From NCBI RefSeq assembly GCF_032854445.1, contig NC_088295.1, positions 78,026,028 through 78,090,027 on the forward strand: a DNA stretch of 64,000 bases. The letters run 5' to 3'. The position numbers and the translations under genes were made by a program. How positions within the stretch are numbered: the first letter of the stretch is position 1; every line of letters begins with the position of its first letter. This DNA comes from Liolophura sinensis (lineage: Eukaryota; Mollusca; Polyplacophora; Chitonida; Chitonidae). The notes under the pieces are model-generated. The model was given only the letters and a program-made list of their open reading frames with translations. It did not search any database and was not told where the DNA came from. Below, piece by piece: positions 1 to 13,800 of this stretch.

Positions 1-2099
1 ATAAACGTATTCCTACAAATCAGTGCAGAGTGTAAACCCTTTATCGTATTTATTCTTAAGTGTTCATTAAAGAAATTCTTTACACACATGATGATAATTG
101 CAAATGAAAAATCAAAGTTGTCCGAATCATGATGTCAAATCAATGGCAAATCGTAATGTGCAAATTACATGTACATGCATCAACATCAACATTTTATAAA
201 GGTGAGATTAAATACACATGTATATGATAAACAATGACAGTAATCATACAATACAGTGCCGCCTCCCGTCATATTTGTATATAGCCAGCATTATTAAACG
301 TAAAGACATTGTAAAAATAGCCTAAGTACTAGCAGATAGACCACTGAAAACACTTACTGTGTGTGGCAATGCCTTCATCCTAATTCTTTTCATTTCTGGG
401 ATATCTGCTCTCTAGCCAATATGCATGTAATTTTAATACGAACACACAGTTTCTCTTTTCTCATTTTATTTGTGCATCCAATGAAAAACAAGTACAAAAG
501 AATTGGGAGAGATATGTAATATGTAGCTTTCAGCACTACTAATATCTGTCCTAAACACCAGAATAATTACAGCACTGGTGCCTATATATTTTAGATTTTT
601 TTCACAGAATTAAATGCAGACAAGTGTTCTGATTGTACTGTGGGCTGTTTGGATTACATTGATAATGCATGTCAATGCTAATGTCACATCAACGTTTTTC
701 TGGATCTACAACAGGTATTTGATCTCAAATTTGATTTTTCACGTACAGACACACACTACACCAGTACAAGTCCCAGGGATTTTATTCAGCAGTTAACATT
801 AAGGTGTAGAAAAAGTTGGTGTCACTAACAAAATACATGGGCATTATGAATGTGATGCATAAAGACGGCTATACAATCAAAACATTTGACTGCATTTAAC
901 TCAGTGAAAAATATCTTATAAATAACAAGTTCAAGTATTTTCAGATACAGTTTTCAGTGGTCTTTCTACTGATTCTTACTTAACTTTTCCAATTTCTTTT
1001 CCTTCAGTGATGGCTAACCAAATGACTATTATTATTCACTATAACTCAGTCCTTGAGGAACAACAAATCAACCGCTGCTCTGACAGTAATAGAAAATGTG
1101 GGTGTATGGGAAGTGTTGGAAACTGAAATCACACAAAATCAGCCAAAACTTCTAGTTCACCGTTCAGAAACAAATATGTATTCTTGTGACCAGCTTCAAC
1201 ATATCTACATGGATTTCTAATATGTGAAGAATAATGAACTTTCATTTGGTTTATCTTAAAAATCCTTGAGACACAAAGTGACCAGCACTTAACTACAATA
1301 GGTGCATCGTAACAATATTAATATTCTAGAATAAAATATTTGCGAGTATGTGTACAAATGTTGCACGTTGGCATTTCATATGTGGTTTTGAGACAATTGA
1401 AGAGATATAAAGAAAACAAGCTAACACGGGATTGAGGCCAAAAATGAACAATATGGTTTGTCCCCAGGGCTGCTTGATCAGTATCAGTGAATGTATCACC
1501 AATGGGCTATGACCTTTGTCATCCTCCTTAGAGTGTCTTCATATTCATAATGTATCATTTAAACACCCTAAACTTTCTTCACCTCTTACAAATGTAGAAC
1601 ATCAGATACAAAAATGTTTGAGTACAACAACACTTAAATGTAGGCATGACCTAAATTCTGAGCATCACTTTTAATGATTCAATATCACTTTTTAATGATT
1701 ATTTGGTGACTGAAACCATTTTCAAGAATGTTTCACTCATGTAAGAGTGGACAGTTCCATGTGGAGGAAAACTGAAATAAACCACCAGCATTTGGCAAGT
1801 AACGTGTAACTGATCTTCAACTGTGGAACAAGCTCAGCCAAACTGGTGGTAGGCAAGTAATCTCCCATACACTTCATGTAAGATCACTTGAACACCCATT
1901 CAGACACCAGTGTCTTTTTGCTACCAAGCCCAGATAATGGTGAAAGCAGTAGAATCTTCCAAAATGTCTGTTCAAGGCAGGGATTGAAATAACATCTAGT
2001 GTGTATTAACTTTCCAGTCATATAAGTAAAACATTCTTGAGTATGGCATGAAACAGCAATCAAAGAAAGGCAAAAAAAATAAAAATTAACATCAAAATC
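1..2099. other. AT-rich non-coding sequence
   Basis: Only short chance ORFs and no repeat that I recognise. It could include the distal 3'UTR of the ZIP gene if an upstream poly(A) site is not used. Confidence 0.5.
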
Positions 2100-3326
2100 T
2101 TTTCACATTATATTTGCTGTATTTATTCATTTTGACTGGTGTTTGCCCACCCTATTTAAAAAACTTTTCAGGTTAATTGGTGGAGAATATCAGGCCACTT
2201 GGAGAAAAACCATTGTTCTTTGCTAGGTACCCTGCAAACCTCTTGAATTAAAGCCACAGGTAAACCCTGGATTTGTGTCTGCAGCAGTACTCGTCATGCC
2301 CCAAAATCTGCTGCCAGAAAGTTGCCCTACCTGACTCAGGCCATTTCACCTTTGAGGTGAAACAACAACAAAATGGGCACATGTAGTTTAAAATGCCACC
2401 GCTTTCTCAATTCTGATAATTACGTAATCCTAATGCATCAGCTTTCAAATTCAACTGTAATGATCAGACAGGACTGGACAGAAGAAACACCCACACACTA
2501 GCAAACTCATCCTATAAAACAACACAGGAACATCAAAATAAAAAAAAAACATAACAAACAGAAAATTTTACGAGCACTATACTGTCACTGAACATTGTCT
2601 ATATGTAAGCTGCGTAAACTGACAAACACAGATGCTGAGCAATGTGGTGCAAAGACAAAATACACATAAAAGCAATTTTTGGGTAACTATACTTTGGTGA
2701 GCAAAACCACATGTAATAAACACATATACATACATATGTTTTAATGTAGCTTAAAAAAGGTATCAACTCAAATATCGTTGGCAAAAGCCTTTCCAAACAA
2801 ATAGAAACAGGAGACTTATTAAATAAGTACAGCATATAGTACCAGGCAGACAGTTCTTTGGAACGAGGCCTTGTCACATGAATTTGTTCATATTCCCCTA
2901 TGGCCCTCCACCAAAAGATAATGACTTGGTAATATAAATGATTTTTACATCTAACACACAGTCATAGTTACAATTATATATGCAACTTAATAATTTACTG
3001 CATCGCAACGCCTTATTAGACTTCAAAGTCCATTGCAGTCACAGGTCAGGTAATGTGAAATCCCACTTTTGCAACTTGAATTATCTTACAAAATCTTATG
3101 TCTGATGTGTGAAGAAGAAACTACTTGATATCACAAAATTTGCGTTGTCTTGCTGTAACAAAAGATTTTCGTGGTGGTCTCCTAATGCTTTTGTCTTTTT
3201 TACGGGAGTGTTTGCGAGATTCTGCTTCCTCTCCGAAACACAGCCCTGAAAAGAGTGCTTAAGACAAAAACTAAAGTTCCTGTGTAGCCCAACTTGCTGA
3301 TACAATGCTGCCAACAGCCTTGTGAA
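2100..3326 (-). other. probable 3' untranslated region of the ZIP gene
   Basis: No ORF of interest follows the stop. The first well-placed AATAAA on the minus strand is at about 2127-2122, which would give a 3'UTR of about 1.2 kb. Further minus-strand AATAAA words occur near 470 and 50, so the true end could be further left or outside the window. Confidence 0.4.
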
Positions 3327-3476
3327 TTAGGACCCCAGACTGGACATGATGTCATGCTCATACACAGCTATCAACAGCATGATGCCAGCTCCTACCAACA
3401 TTCCAAACACTTGAAAGATAAGGTGAAGGAAAGGATGCTCTCCTTGCTTTGTGTCCACGGACGTCATCTCCGGCAA
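3327..3476 (-). CDS. SLC39A10-like: ZIP last coding exon: TM8 and C-terminus
   Basis: Begins [20 protein letters not shown] after a TTGTTTCAG acceptor, then TM8 ([20 protein letters not shown]) and a short tail ending SSLGS, TAA at 3329-3327. The LPEM start and the LLIAVYE...I end match the final helix of LIV-1 ZIPs. Confidence 0.94.
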   Translation of the reverse strand: MPEMTSVDTKQGEHPFLHLIFQVFGMLVGAGIMLLIAVYEHDIMSSLGS

Positions 3477-6400
3477 CTGAAACAAGACAACACAACCAGT
3501 TTGACATGCTGGCAATTCTCAGGCAATACTCTCAGCAGGTGCCTAAATTAAGACAAGATTAGTTAGACTGATTTCAAGCGTGTAAATAAGCAGCCTGACA
3601 ACGGCTATACCCTGCACCAAATACATGTAGTATTTTCACAGGGACCAACTGTTTAGTACAGGACAAAACTGTAACATTGTAACTTTTTGATGATGTGAAG
3701 AGCGGGAAGATTGACCAAAAGCTTAAAGTTATTATCAGTCTAGAATTTGACACTGAAAAAGTTTGACTTAACACTGCTTTATGGTGGGTGGAAACAGGGC
3801 AGAGCCTGGGGGATACCCACAACCATCCGCACGTTGCTGGCAGACCCTCCCACATACGGCCGGAGAGGAAGCCAGCATTAGCTGGACTTGAACTCAAAGC
3901 GACTGCATTGGTGAGAGGCTTCTGGGCCATTGCCCATGCCGGCTTACTAGCCCCCTGGGCCATAGAGGCATTAGGCCTTCATCAAAGTCTTGACAATAAA
4001 GTTAAATAGTTCAGCTTTGCATGAACATTTTAATTGTGAGTTAGCCAGAGGGTTGAAGCCAGGAATGATCAGCGGTGATGTGTGAATGGGCATTTGAGTG
4101 CAAAACTGTGTATACTTTTTAAAACAACTATTTCTTTTCAAAATACAGGCTTAACTCTCCACATTATGCAAAAGCCTGACAGATGCAAAAAGTATCCGAC
4201 GACCTTTAATGTCTCACTGTCTCACTTATATTATGGCAGTCAAGTTCACAGCTGCAGGAGATCTGGTTGCCTGTAGCATACCACTGCCATTCACCAGTTA
4301 CTGGATGAACTTTCCACTTACAAGCGATAGTTGAAGAAACAGGTTTGAATATATGTCATTCGTAAATGGCTTGATAGTCGCAGAAAGTCAAAGCTATATC
4401 CATGGGAGTCCGAAGACAGCAGACATGACACTCCACCCAGTCACATTTACTGACACTGGGTCAAACAGTCTTGTTTCCTTGCTCTAGCCTCTCAGTGCAT
4501 GTACATTCAATACTGCTGCCCACTTTTCACCTCTATACCTTTCTTCCAAATCTTATTGATGAAAACTTTGAATAAATGTTCATTAATAGGATGAACTCTG
4601 GATCCGCAGTGCTTCTGGCAGTGTAAACACCTGTCAAGAGTGCCAGCAAAGACAGAAAAGGTGTTCATATACATGTCAGTGTAATGGACAGTCAGAAAAT
4701 GCAAGCATTAATCAGAAAAAGTAATGTTTTCAGATGTGGTGTGGTGATGGGAAACAAAAAATGTGCATACAGTGTATTGGACATTTGCCATGCAAAGTAA
4801 GCTCCCCTTATTTGAATCACTAAGATAGCAATTACAGGGTAAAACTGTGTGATTTGTCAGCCATCAAATGATGGTGAAGATGCAAAGGTCAGCATTTGAG
4901 TTATAATGTTGTATTTCATTTCATTTTTCCACTAGAATGATTAATGGCATGGGATATAACACAGGTTTCTCATGTGTACATGTGTGAAACTCACATGGTG
5001 ATACAAATTACCCCTTCAATAATGGCACAAATTTCACTGTTAATGTTTAACGCATTTTGCTATGCCAAATGATATATTCTGATCGACCTACTTGGTAAGT
5101 CTTTGTAGTTTCACGGAGCAAACGCAAATTTGGAGCTTCATTTCACCCATCAAACGAGCAAAACAGCAGTAAAGCTGATTGCTGTCACCAGGTGTGCTGT
5201 TTGTAGGACCTGCATACGAATTTACTCTCTGAATAACTACATCAGTTAGATTGTGAGTTGTGGGTATGGTGACATACCCCATCTATGAGACTGATAGCAT
5301 CTCACAAATGTTGTGGTAAAGAAAACTAAATACAAACAACTGTAGCACTGGCGTATATTTATTTATTTGATTGGTGTTTTACGCAGTACTCAAGAATATT
5401 TCACTTATACGACAGTGGCCAGCATTATGGAGGGTGGAAACCGGGCAGAACCCGGGGGAAACCCAAGAGCCGAGCCTTCAGTTATGCTGGCTTAAATCTG
5501 GTAGATGATGACGTCAAGTTACAAATTTGATCTCATCAGAATCTGTCAGACTTCTGGATATACTGGTAACCAAAATTTCTCACTAGTGAGCCTACTCACC
5601 ATATCAACAAAGGCAATGTAGATGAACATCCCACCGACCATGGCAAAGATCCATATACTTGCATTATCTAGGTTACCCAAGGGCACACCAATAACCATTC
5701 CCACTAGGCACAGCACTGAAGAGACACAGTTGTACACCAGGGCTTGCTTTATTGACATTCCCGTGCGTAACAAAACTGCAAAGTCGCCTAAAAGAAAATA
5801 AGATACAATAGTTTATGGTCACATAAACGCAACTGTATATGACGCCGGAGGAGTGGCAAAGGTGCTGCTAAAACATCTCATAAGTCAGTTCTGTCATTAA
5901 CACATCACTTCATTCAACTATTACAATTTGTAATTCTGTTTTAGAACTAAATGTAATTTTCTCTTCAGATTTATAAAAACTGTTTTAAAGTCTGTTTATA
6001 CATCTAATTACGCACCCAATAACCTTGTGAATGTCTTCTTTTAATAAAGTCCGCATAGAGTAGTGGCATATACATGTTAAGGTTCATGGAGGTATGGACA
6101 CAAAAGTTATTACTTGATCGCAAAGGAAATCTGATTATTATGCATCCCACCACAATATTTACATCTACTATGCAACTACATGTGTAATGCAATTTATGAC
6201 TGCGCACAACACATTTTAAATGTCAGACAGAATGAGGACATGATATTCCACATAAAATTAGACAAAACCAAAAATGGCCACCAAAATCATGAATGTAGGA
6301 CTCATGAATGTTTGTCCCCTAAAGATTTTACACACTGCTTAATCAGTTATCTCTGACGGCATGTTAAGAAGCTGTCTGAAAATCAGCAAGAAATTCAAGA

Positions 6401-7780
6401 TAACTGCCAAGTTGGAAGTACATTTACATGTGTACTTGGTCCCAGTTCTCATTTTCTGCTTTCTCTCCTTGCAGCAGTGTTATGTGCAGCCAGAATTAGT
6501 ATCCTGACCAAAAAAACATTGAAAATGCAGGTTTTATACTTGTAATGCAAAAACAGGACCAAACTCACACGCTGAACACCCCCCCCCCCACCCCCCACCC
6601 ACCCCCCAGTATTGTGTCCAAACTTGGACAAATCTAATTTGAGCAGTGAACACCAGCTTAAATAATCATGTTTTCAAATCAAAGGAACTACCCACACAAC
6701 TGGAGTGATTTGCACCCAGAACCCTCCTGTTTCAGTGCCCTTGATTTCCCCTGAAAGGCACAAACACATATGGTGGTATCACTTACCTATTTCATGTGGG
6801 AGTTCATGGCAGAATATGGCAATGGACGTGCTTATCCCACCTGTGACGCTGCTGGAGAAAGCGGCTCCTATGGCAAGTCCGTCAGTAAAATTGTGGATCC
6901 CATCTCCCAGGATGACCATCCAGGCCACAGCAGCCACAGTATTGGGGATCTCATGACTATGGCCATGACCGTGGCCATGGCTGTGATCTTGTTCAACAAT
7001 AACGCCTGTTGTTAGGGACTCCATGGCTTCTTCAAAGTCTTCTTTCCCATTAGCATGATGTTCCTCTTCACACTCATGATGGGCGGCCTGAGTGCCGTTA
7101 GCAAACTCTCTGATGGCTGCAATAACAACAACAACAACCACTCATCACTCTCGAGCTTGTTGACGCAGCCTGCATGTAAGAGTAAAAGTATCTCCAGGTC
7201 TGATTTACTCTGTCAAATGTTTACATACTGGTATCCAAGAAAAACAAATGTACACCCTCAATCATTGCAGATACTTATACACTGATCTCAGAGGAACAGC
7301 AGTGAGGGTTTTAAATTCTAAAAAATTGAACACATTCGGTAACATAATCTTAAAAACTATTGTCAGAGTATTGCATCAGTGACAGACTATTTTAAATACA
7401 GAATACACAACACTAAGTCATGAACTGTTCAAAATCTTAAAATGGATGACAGTAAAGAATCATGTTGCACCAAGCTGTACTAATGTTTAAATGCTTGAAT
7501 GGACTAACCTCAAGCTAGCTTTTCAGCCAGTTGACCTACATTGCAACTGTCTATCAATACAGCCTTCGATATACAACATCCCATGAACCTCATCTCTCCT
7601 AAACCTAGAACTAATGCTCTTAAAAATTGCTTTAAATATTCTGGGGTGACACTGTGGAATTGTGGACTCCCATGTTATACATGTTAAAATATCACAGAAT
7701 GCCAATGTTTTCAAAAAAAATTATTTATGTCAAAATATACCTCTGTTGATTAAGTGTGAAATTGTCTATACATACATATA

Positions 7781-7829
<49 letters not shown>

Positions 7830-10800
7830 GTGCGTACATGTGTGTGCATGAGTGATATACATGTATAGTCAGTGATCATCTTATATCAGGTTAATCTATA
7901 TTTTATAGATACTGTATATACATGCAGATAATTTTTTGTGTGAATGTGTGTATGCATGAGAGACTGGTTTTGTAACTACATTGTAACTGATCTCCCTCAG
8001 AAAATAACGTATTATTATTACTATTATTATTAGTAATATATCTCCAATATATCTTTATATCTCTAATATCTATATCCTTATATCTGTATGTAATATGTTG
8101 TTTTTGAGGAGATCCCCTCTTGGCCATTGGCTATGGGTCATCCTCAATAAAACAAATAAAGAATTAAATAAAATTAAATTAGTGATGAGGAACTAATGTT
8201 TCACTGGTTGATAATTTGGCCTATATTCAGGAGGCACCATCATGTACACTAATACATGTGGTGACGTGCAGACTCAGTTAAGGTTTAGCGAGGAATGTGT
8301 GACGTGCTTTCCCATAGATGCTATCCTATTGACAGGTTGAATGTGTTCAGCACCCTACACTTAAATAGATAATAAAAGGTCATAGATAACATCTGTTGAA
8401 TTATGTAGGCCCACCAATGATTACAAAGTCACTCAAAATAAAAAAAAAATTTAAAACAAAAAAAAAAAGTAATAAAAAACACTTATAAATATTACCAGTC
8501 CTAAATTATTATGTCTAACATGAGATGGAAAAGGTAACAGGATGAAACTGTCCTGCAGGGGATTCACCCATGCACCAGTCCCAAATGAACACTGAAGGTC
8601 ATACATACACCGTAATTGTGGGGCGCACAAAGAGGGCCTGATGGGGGGTTGACGCATGCTTGCCCTTTACACCTTGCTCTGTGCTATGATTACTAGGGTC
8701 GCACAAGATAACTGGGTAAAACTGGGACAGGAGAGCCCCATTGTGGTGTAGTTCAGGGTGGTTGAGGTTGTGGGATTAGGGACATTTAAAAAAAAAAAAA
8801 AAAAAAAAAAATTCTCATGATTTACTGGGTAATAAAAACTTTACAATTTATGTCCTTCAATGGTAACTCACAGACACAAAAATTACTGACCAGACTGGCT
8901 TAACATATCTTCTCATCTTTAAAAAAAGAATAAACTATTGCACTAAATATTGATACTGAATATTAAGGTATTTGTAATTAAGCAATATACATGTAGCATT
9001 GCCATATGCGACTGTTATCAATATATTACCTAATAAATATACAGAGAAAAGACTCTGTAATGATGAAGCTCAGAAAATAAGTGTTAACACCATTGACTGT
9101 AAGTGGTATTAAGATGATAAGAGTACACTTATACATGTGACGAGATACAGGTCTTATACAGGTCAAAGATCACAGGTGAGAAGAGCAGTATAATGATGAT
9201 CACGAATACCCATATGAAAGCCTTACGAGAAGCCGCAACTTCCAAAAATCACTTACCTTCAGAGTCTGTCAAAAATTATAAAATTCAAAATTAAAAACAG
9301 CACAAGCACAAGATTACAGCTTCAGATAAACTGACTACAGGTTAGAAAAACAAAATTGTCTTCGGGCTTTTAAAATCAAAAGAGATTTATTTATTTATTT
9401 GATTGGTGTTTTACTCCGTACTCAAGAATTTTTCACTTATACGACGGCGGACAGCATTATGGTGGGAGAAGGAAACCCATGACCATCCACAGGTTGTTGG
9501 AAGACCTTCCCAAACATGGCCGGAGAGGAAGCCAGCATGAGCTGGACTTCACAGTGACCGCACTGGTGAGAGGCTCCTGGGTCATTACGCTGTGCTAGTG
9601 CGCTAACCAACTGAGCCACAGAGGCCACAAATCAAAAGAGAAAAGGTACCCACAAACAACCACAAGTTAATTATCTGAAACTGTGTGGATTTGAGTTACT
9701 CTCAAACTCATGTCTACGAATGTTTTCTGGATGTTTTCTGGAACTGCACACTTTTAGTTAAACACTACTGGTACATTCTGCAACTCTATTCTATCAACAT
9801 TCTATCAGTCATCAAAACAAAGAGGTGGGTACATGCGCACTAGGAGTTGTGAGTGAGCACTGCTGCATACCAAAATGCCAATCTCAACCTTTCTGTTTTT
9901 CATCTAAATACTTCTCACCTCCATAAGGCTTGGCCCGCCAAAATGCTGAGCAAAAATGGTGCCTATCGTGACAGATACATCCGTCTGACACAGACTGAAT
10001 ATTTATGTCCCTGTTTACACAAGGCCTCACAAAGGTATCCAGTGTATAAGTACTTTAGGGAAATGTAGTCGAAAGAAGGACACAACACACAACAGCTGAA
10101 AATTTTTATCAAAAAATTAAAGGAAAAAACAGCACACTGAAATGGCAATTCGTAAACATTGCTAAGTATTGAGGCAAACAAGTCAAAAAGAAGCAAGGGT
10201 ACCACATATCGTAGATGTCTTAAACAGAGAGAGAGTGATAAAGACAAGCATGGCACAAGACAGCTATGGCTACCAGCTGATCTTAACCAGTGTTGAATCA
10301 CTCAAACTATACCTTTGTTTGGATGGACTACCATGACCATCCCCTCACAGGATTCCACATGTCCTGATAACTTTGCTCCCACTGCTGGACTGAACTGCGC
10401 CTCCTTATCCATGTATACAGGAGAACTTCTCTTCTTCTGTCACCAAGAAGACATTTACTTCATTTATTTATTTAATTAGTGTTTTATGCCATACTCATGA
10501 ATATTTCACTTACACAATGGCGGTTACATTATGATGGGTAGAAAACAGGGAGAACCTGGGGAAAACCAACGACCATCCACAGGTTGCTGCCACACCTTCA
10601 CAATTACGACTGGAGAAGAAGCTAGCATGGACTGGACTTAAACTGACAGCGCCCACATTTTTGAGAGGCTCCTTGGTCACTGTGCTGTGCTAGCACACTA
10701 ACCACTAGCCTACAGAAGCAATGTCTTTTCTTGTAAGAACAGCATTTAAAGTCACACTGAACAATTTTTCACTTAACTGACAGCAGTTTTGGGTGGAGGA

Positions 10801-13800
10801 AAGTGCAAGCCTGCGACCAGCGAAACTACTGCCCTTCCCCTCTCACCTAGCCAAGCTACCATGAGTTGGATTCAAGTATTATTGTAAGTATTACTGGTAG
10901 TGTGATGTTAAGAATCCAAATATAAATTTGGGCTTTAATAAAGTAGGTGGCCTTTCAGCTGCTCTTCTGTAAAGTATCTAGGGACTAACCAGCAATGAAA
11001 CCCATGTATGAAGTTTCACTGAACCTACATGTAGATCAGTTTTGGGGAGACATGGACAGCGCTGACAAGGGTAAATGTATGCATGCTTGGGGTTTAACAC
11101 CATACTTAACAAAAGTAATATATCCTTTGACTGGAATTTATTGTTGTGGCGAAGCCACTGGAATGCATTTAACAAAGACAGAGTACACATATGTGCGAAA
11201 GTTCTTACTGTTAGAGTCCTATGACACTAATTGGAGTAAATGAACGAAACACGTGCACATTCTGACCTGAGATAATAATTCAATATAATTCCAACGATTT
11301 GATCAATGATATCTCCCTGAATTTGACTGTTTTGGGAATATAATGATTTCAAGCCAAATATGTACTTCGACCTAAGAGAATAGGTTCAAGGTGAAAGGTC
11401 AGCTCACCAGTCACAACTTATTCCAGTCTAGGGAGCACTCAAGTGACTCCTTGCATAAAGTTTCTTTAAATACCTAAGCAGTTTTGGAGATATCACTTTC
11501 CAAGGCAAAATGAACTCTGTTTCCAGATTACCTGAAAATGTTCTTTTTCAATAGGCTTCCTATGTCAGCAAATATAACGTAGGAGTTCATCAAAGTTGGA
11601 AAAGGTACATGAATCTGTTTTTGATGGACTGATAGACTCACTGCACACAACTTCAACATTGTCATTGACCCAAAGTGTGTCAAAGGAAAAAAACCCTGGT
11701 GAATGATTCAAATGCAGCTCTTATATCATGCATGAATGTGAACACGTATTATGTCTTCTTTTGGTGGGGCGAGTCCGCCAATGTGTTGCTGCCACTGAAG
11801 TATCTTGCCCAAGACACAAGACACGGCATACCACCCAGACACATTATACTAACACAGGGAGGGCCAACCAGTTCAGTTTCTAGCCTCTCAGTGCTGAACG
11901 TTAAGCATGACAGCAACAAGCAGCATAAATTTTTAAAGTCTTTGTTATTACCCAACCCAGGCTTTACCCCAGGTCTCCTGACTAGGAGGTGGCGGCTCTA
12001 ACCATTAGGCCACCTGTGTCATACATGAAGAAAATAGGAAAACACAGATACCTGGCATCAAGAAAACAGACTAAATTATAACAGGACCATGTATAAACAA
12101 AATGTTGTGGTCAAAACTGCGCATATCATAATCTGTACACCTTTTGTGAAGACTTGCCTGTCGTTTCTTTTTGTTTTTCACCACAGTAATGATAGTGACA
12201 ACACGCTCTAATATGAAGAATCCATAGATGCCAGATAACGCCATGAGTCCTATCCAAACAGCCTGGGAATCATGGCCATGGGCATCTTCATGGGCATCTT
12301 CATGGCCATGAGATTCATGACCCCCTGATCCAGACCCCAATTCCATGGCCTAACAACAGAAAATACCATGGTTTAATAAATTGTTCAAAGCAATAAATGT
12401 ATTTTTGATTAAATTTATTATAACCAAAAAAAATTTTTTTTTTTTACTTCTATGCACAACTAAGCACCAAGTGAAGCTATTCTGTGCTGTTGTTACTTGC
12501 ATAACACCACTACAAGTACATGTAGTACAGGATGTATTTCACTTTCCCATTAGATGGCAGATTAACCTGGTATTGAGAATATCTCAAATGTGTGCAAACA
12601 TGCACAGGATCTGTGACACTTATGACATATAAATGTACTGCCTTTTTAAAGTATAATGTACTTTTACATTTTGCTCATCTTAGAAAAGTAATAAATCTTC
12701 TGAATGGAATTTATTGTTGTGGAAGCTACTGGAATGCATACAACAAAGACAGAGTACACACGTGTGCAAAAGATCGTAAAACAACAATGCCAGGACATGT
12801 AACGCGTGCAAAATTCACTGGTTCGAGACCAGTGGACTAGATGCACACTGTAACAGAGCTTTGTAAAAGTCCTGAGTAATATCCTGAACATCCTTGTTAC
12901 AAATAATGGCTCCCCCTACAACTCTTTTAAACTCCTACTAAGTTTTTTGTTCAACCCCTAAAAAGGGTTGGTTAAGGGATTTCTGCAAAAAAACCAGCCA
13001 AGCAGAACTTCTATGATGAACTAAGGTCAATAGTCCAAAATACTGAGCAAGGACCAGCTCCATATAATAAAAAAAAACACAAACTAAAACTGCCTGTAGA
13101 CTATGCGACTGATTTTCAGCTTCTGCGTCAGAACAGAGCATTTGGTGACATGACAATGTTTGTAACAACTGTTCACCAACACAACAGTGATGGTATTTAG
13201 GCACACAGTATGCTTTGGGAAATCAAGGACAGGAGTGGAAGCCTATTTATATGTGCCGTGAACGCACTATTAATATGGCAATTTTGAGATTTGTACATCC
13301 ACGTAAAACCAGAACACTAGAGGATGCATCAACGGGGAAAGAGTATTACAAACTGTATTTCTGAAGCTTGACTTTTTTTCAAGTGATAAATTCTGACAGA
13401 TTCTCACTGATTCATCCACCTTATAAGGCCATTTATGAGATTTTTATGAAGTCAGATTAATTTCTTCTCAGAAAAGACTTAAGTTTTGACATCAAACATA
13501 TCATTTAGGACCTTAAGTCCTTTGGTTAAAATACAGTTAATACACTTACATGAGGGATAAGATGTAGGAGAGCATCTCCAGACAATGCGCCCACAGCCAC
13601 AGCCACAAGGAACTGGAGGAGGTGATTGTAGAAGACTTTGTTAATGATGGGGATGATAGCCACTGACACCAGGCCCACAGCACTGATAATAATCACAGCC
13701 AGCAAACTGAATCCCCACACTGAAATGTAAACACAACATCAAATCTGCTCAAAGTTTGAATGCCACGTCCAGCTGAAATGGCTGTAACTCTGTATCCTTA

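Noticed and set aside
12131-12150. Alternative GT donor (AAAAG|GTGTAC) for the ZIP TM3 exon.
   Set aside because: It leaves phase 2, which neither the 10436 nor the 7116 acceptor can accept.
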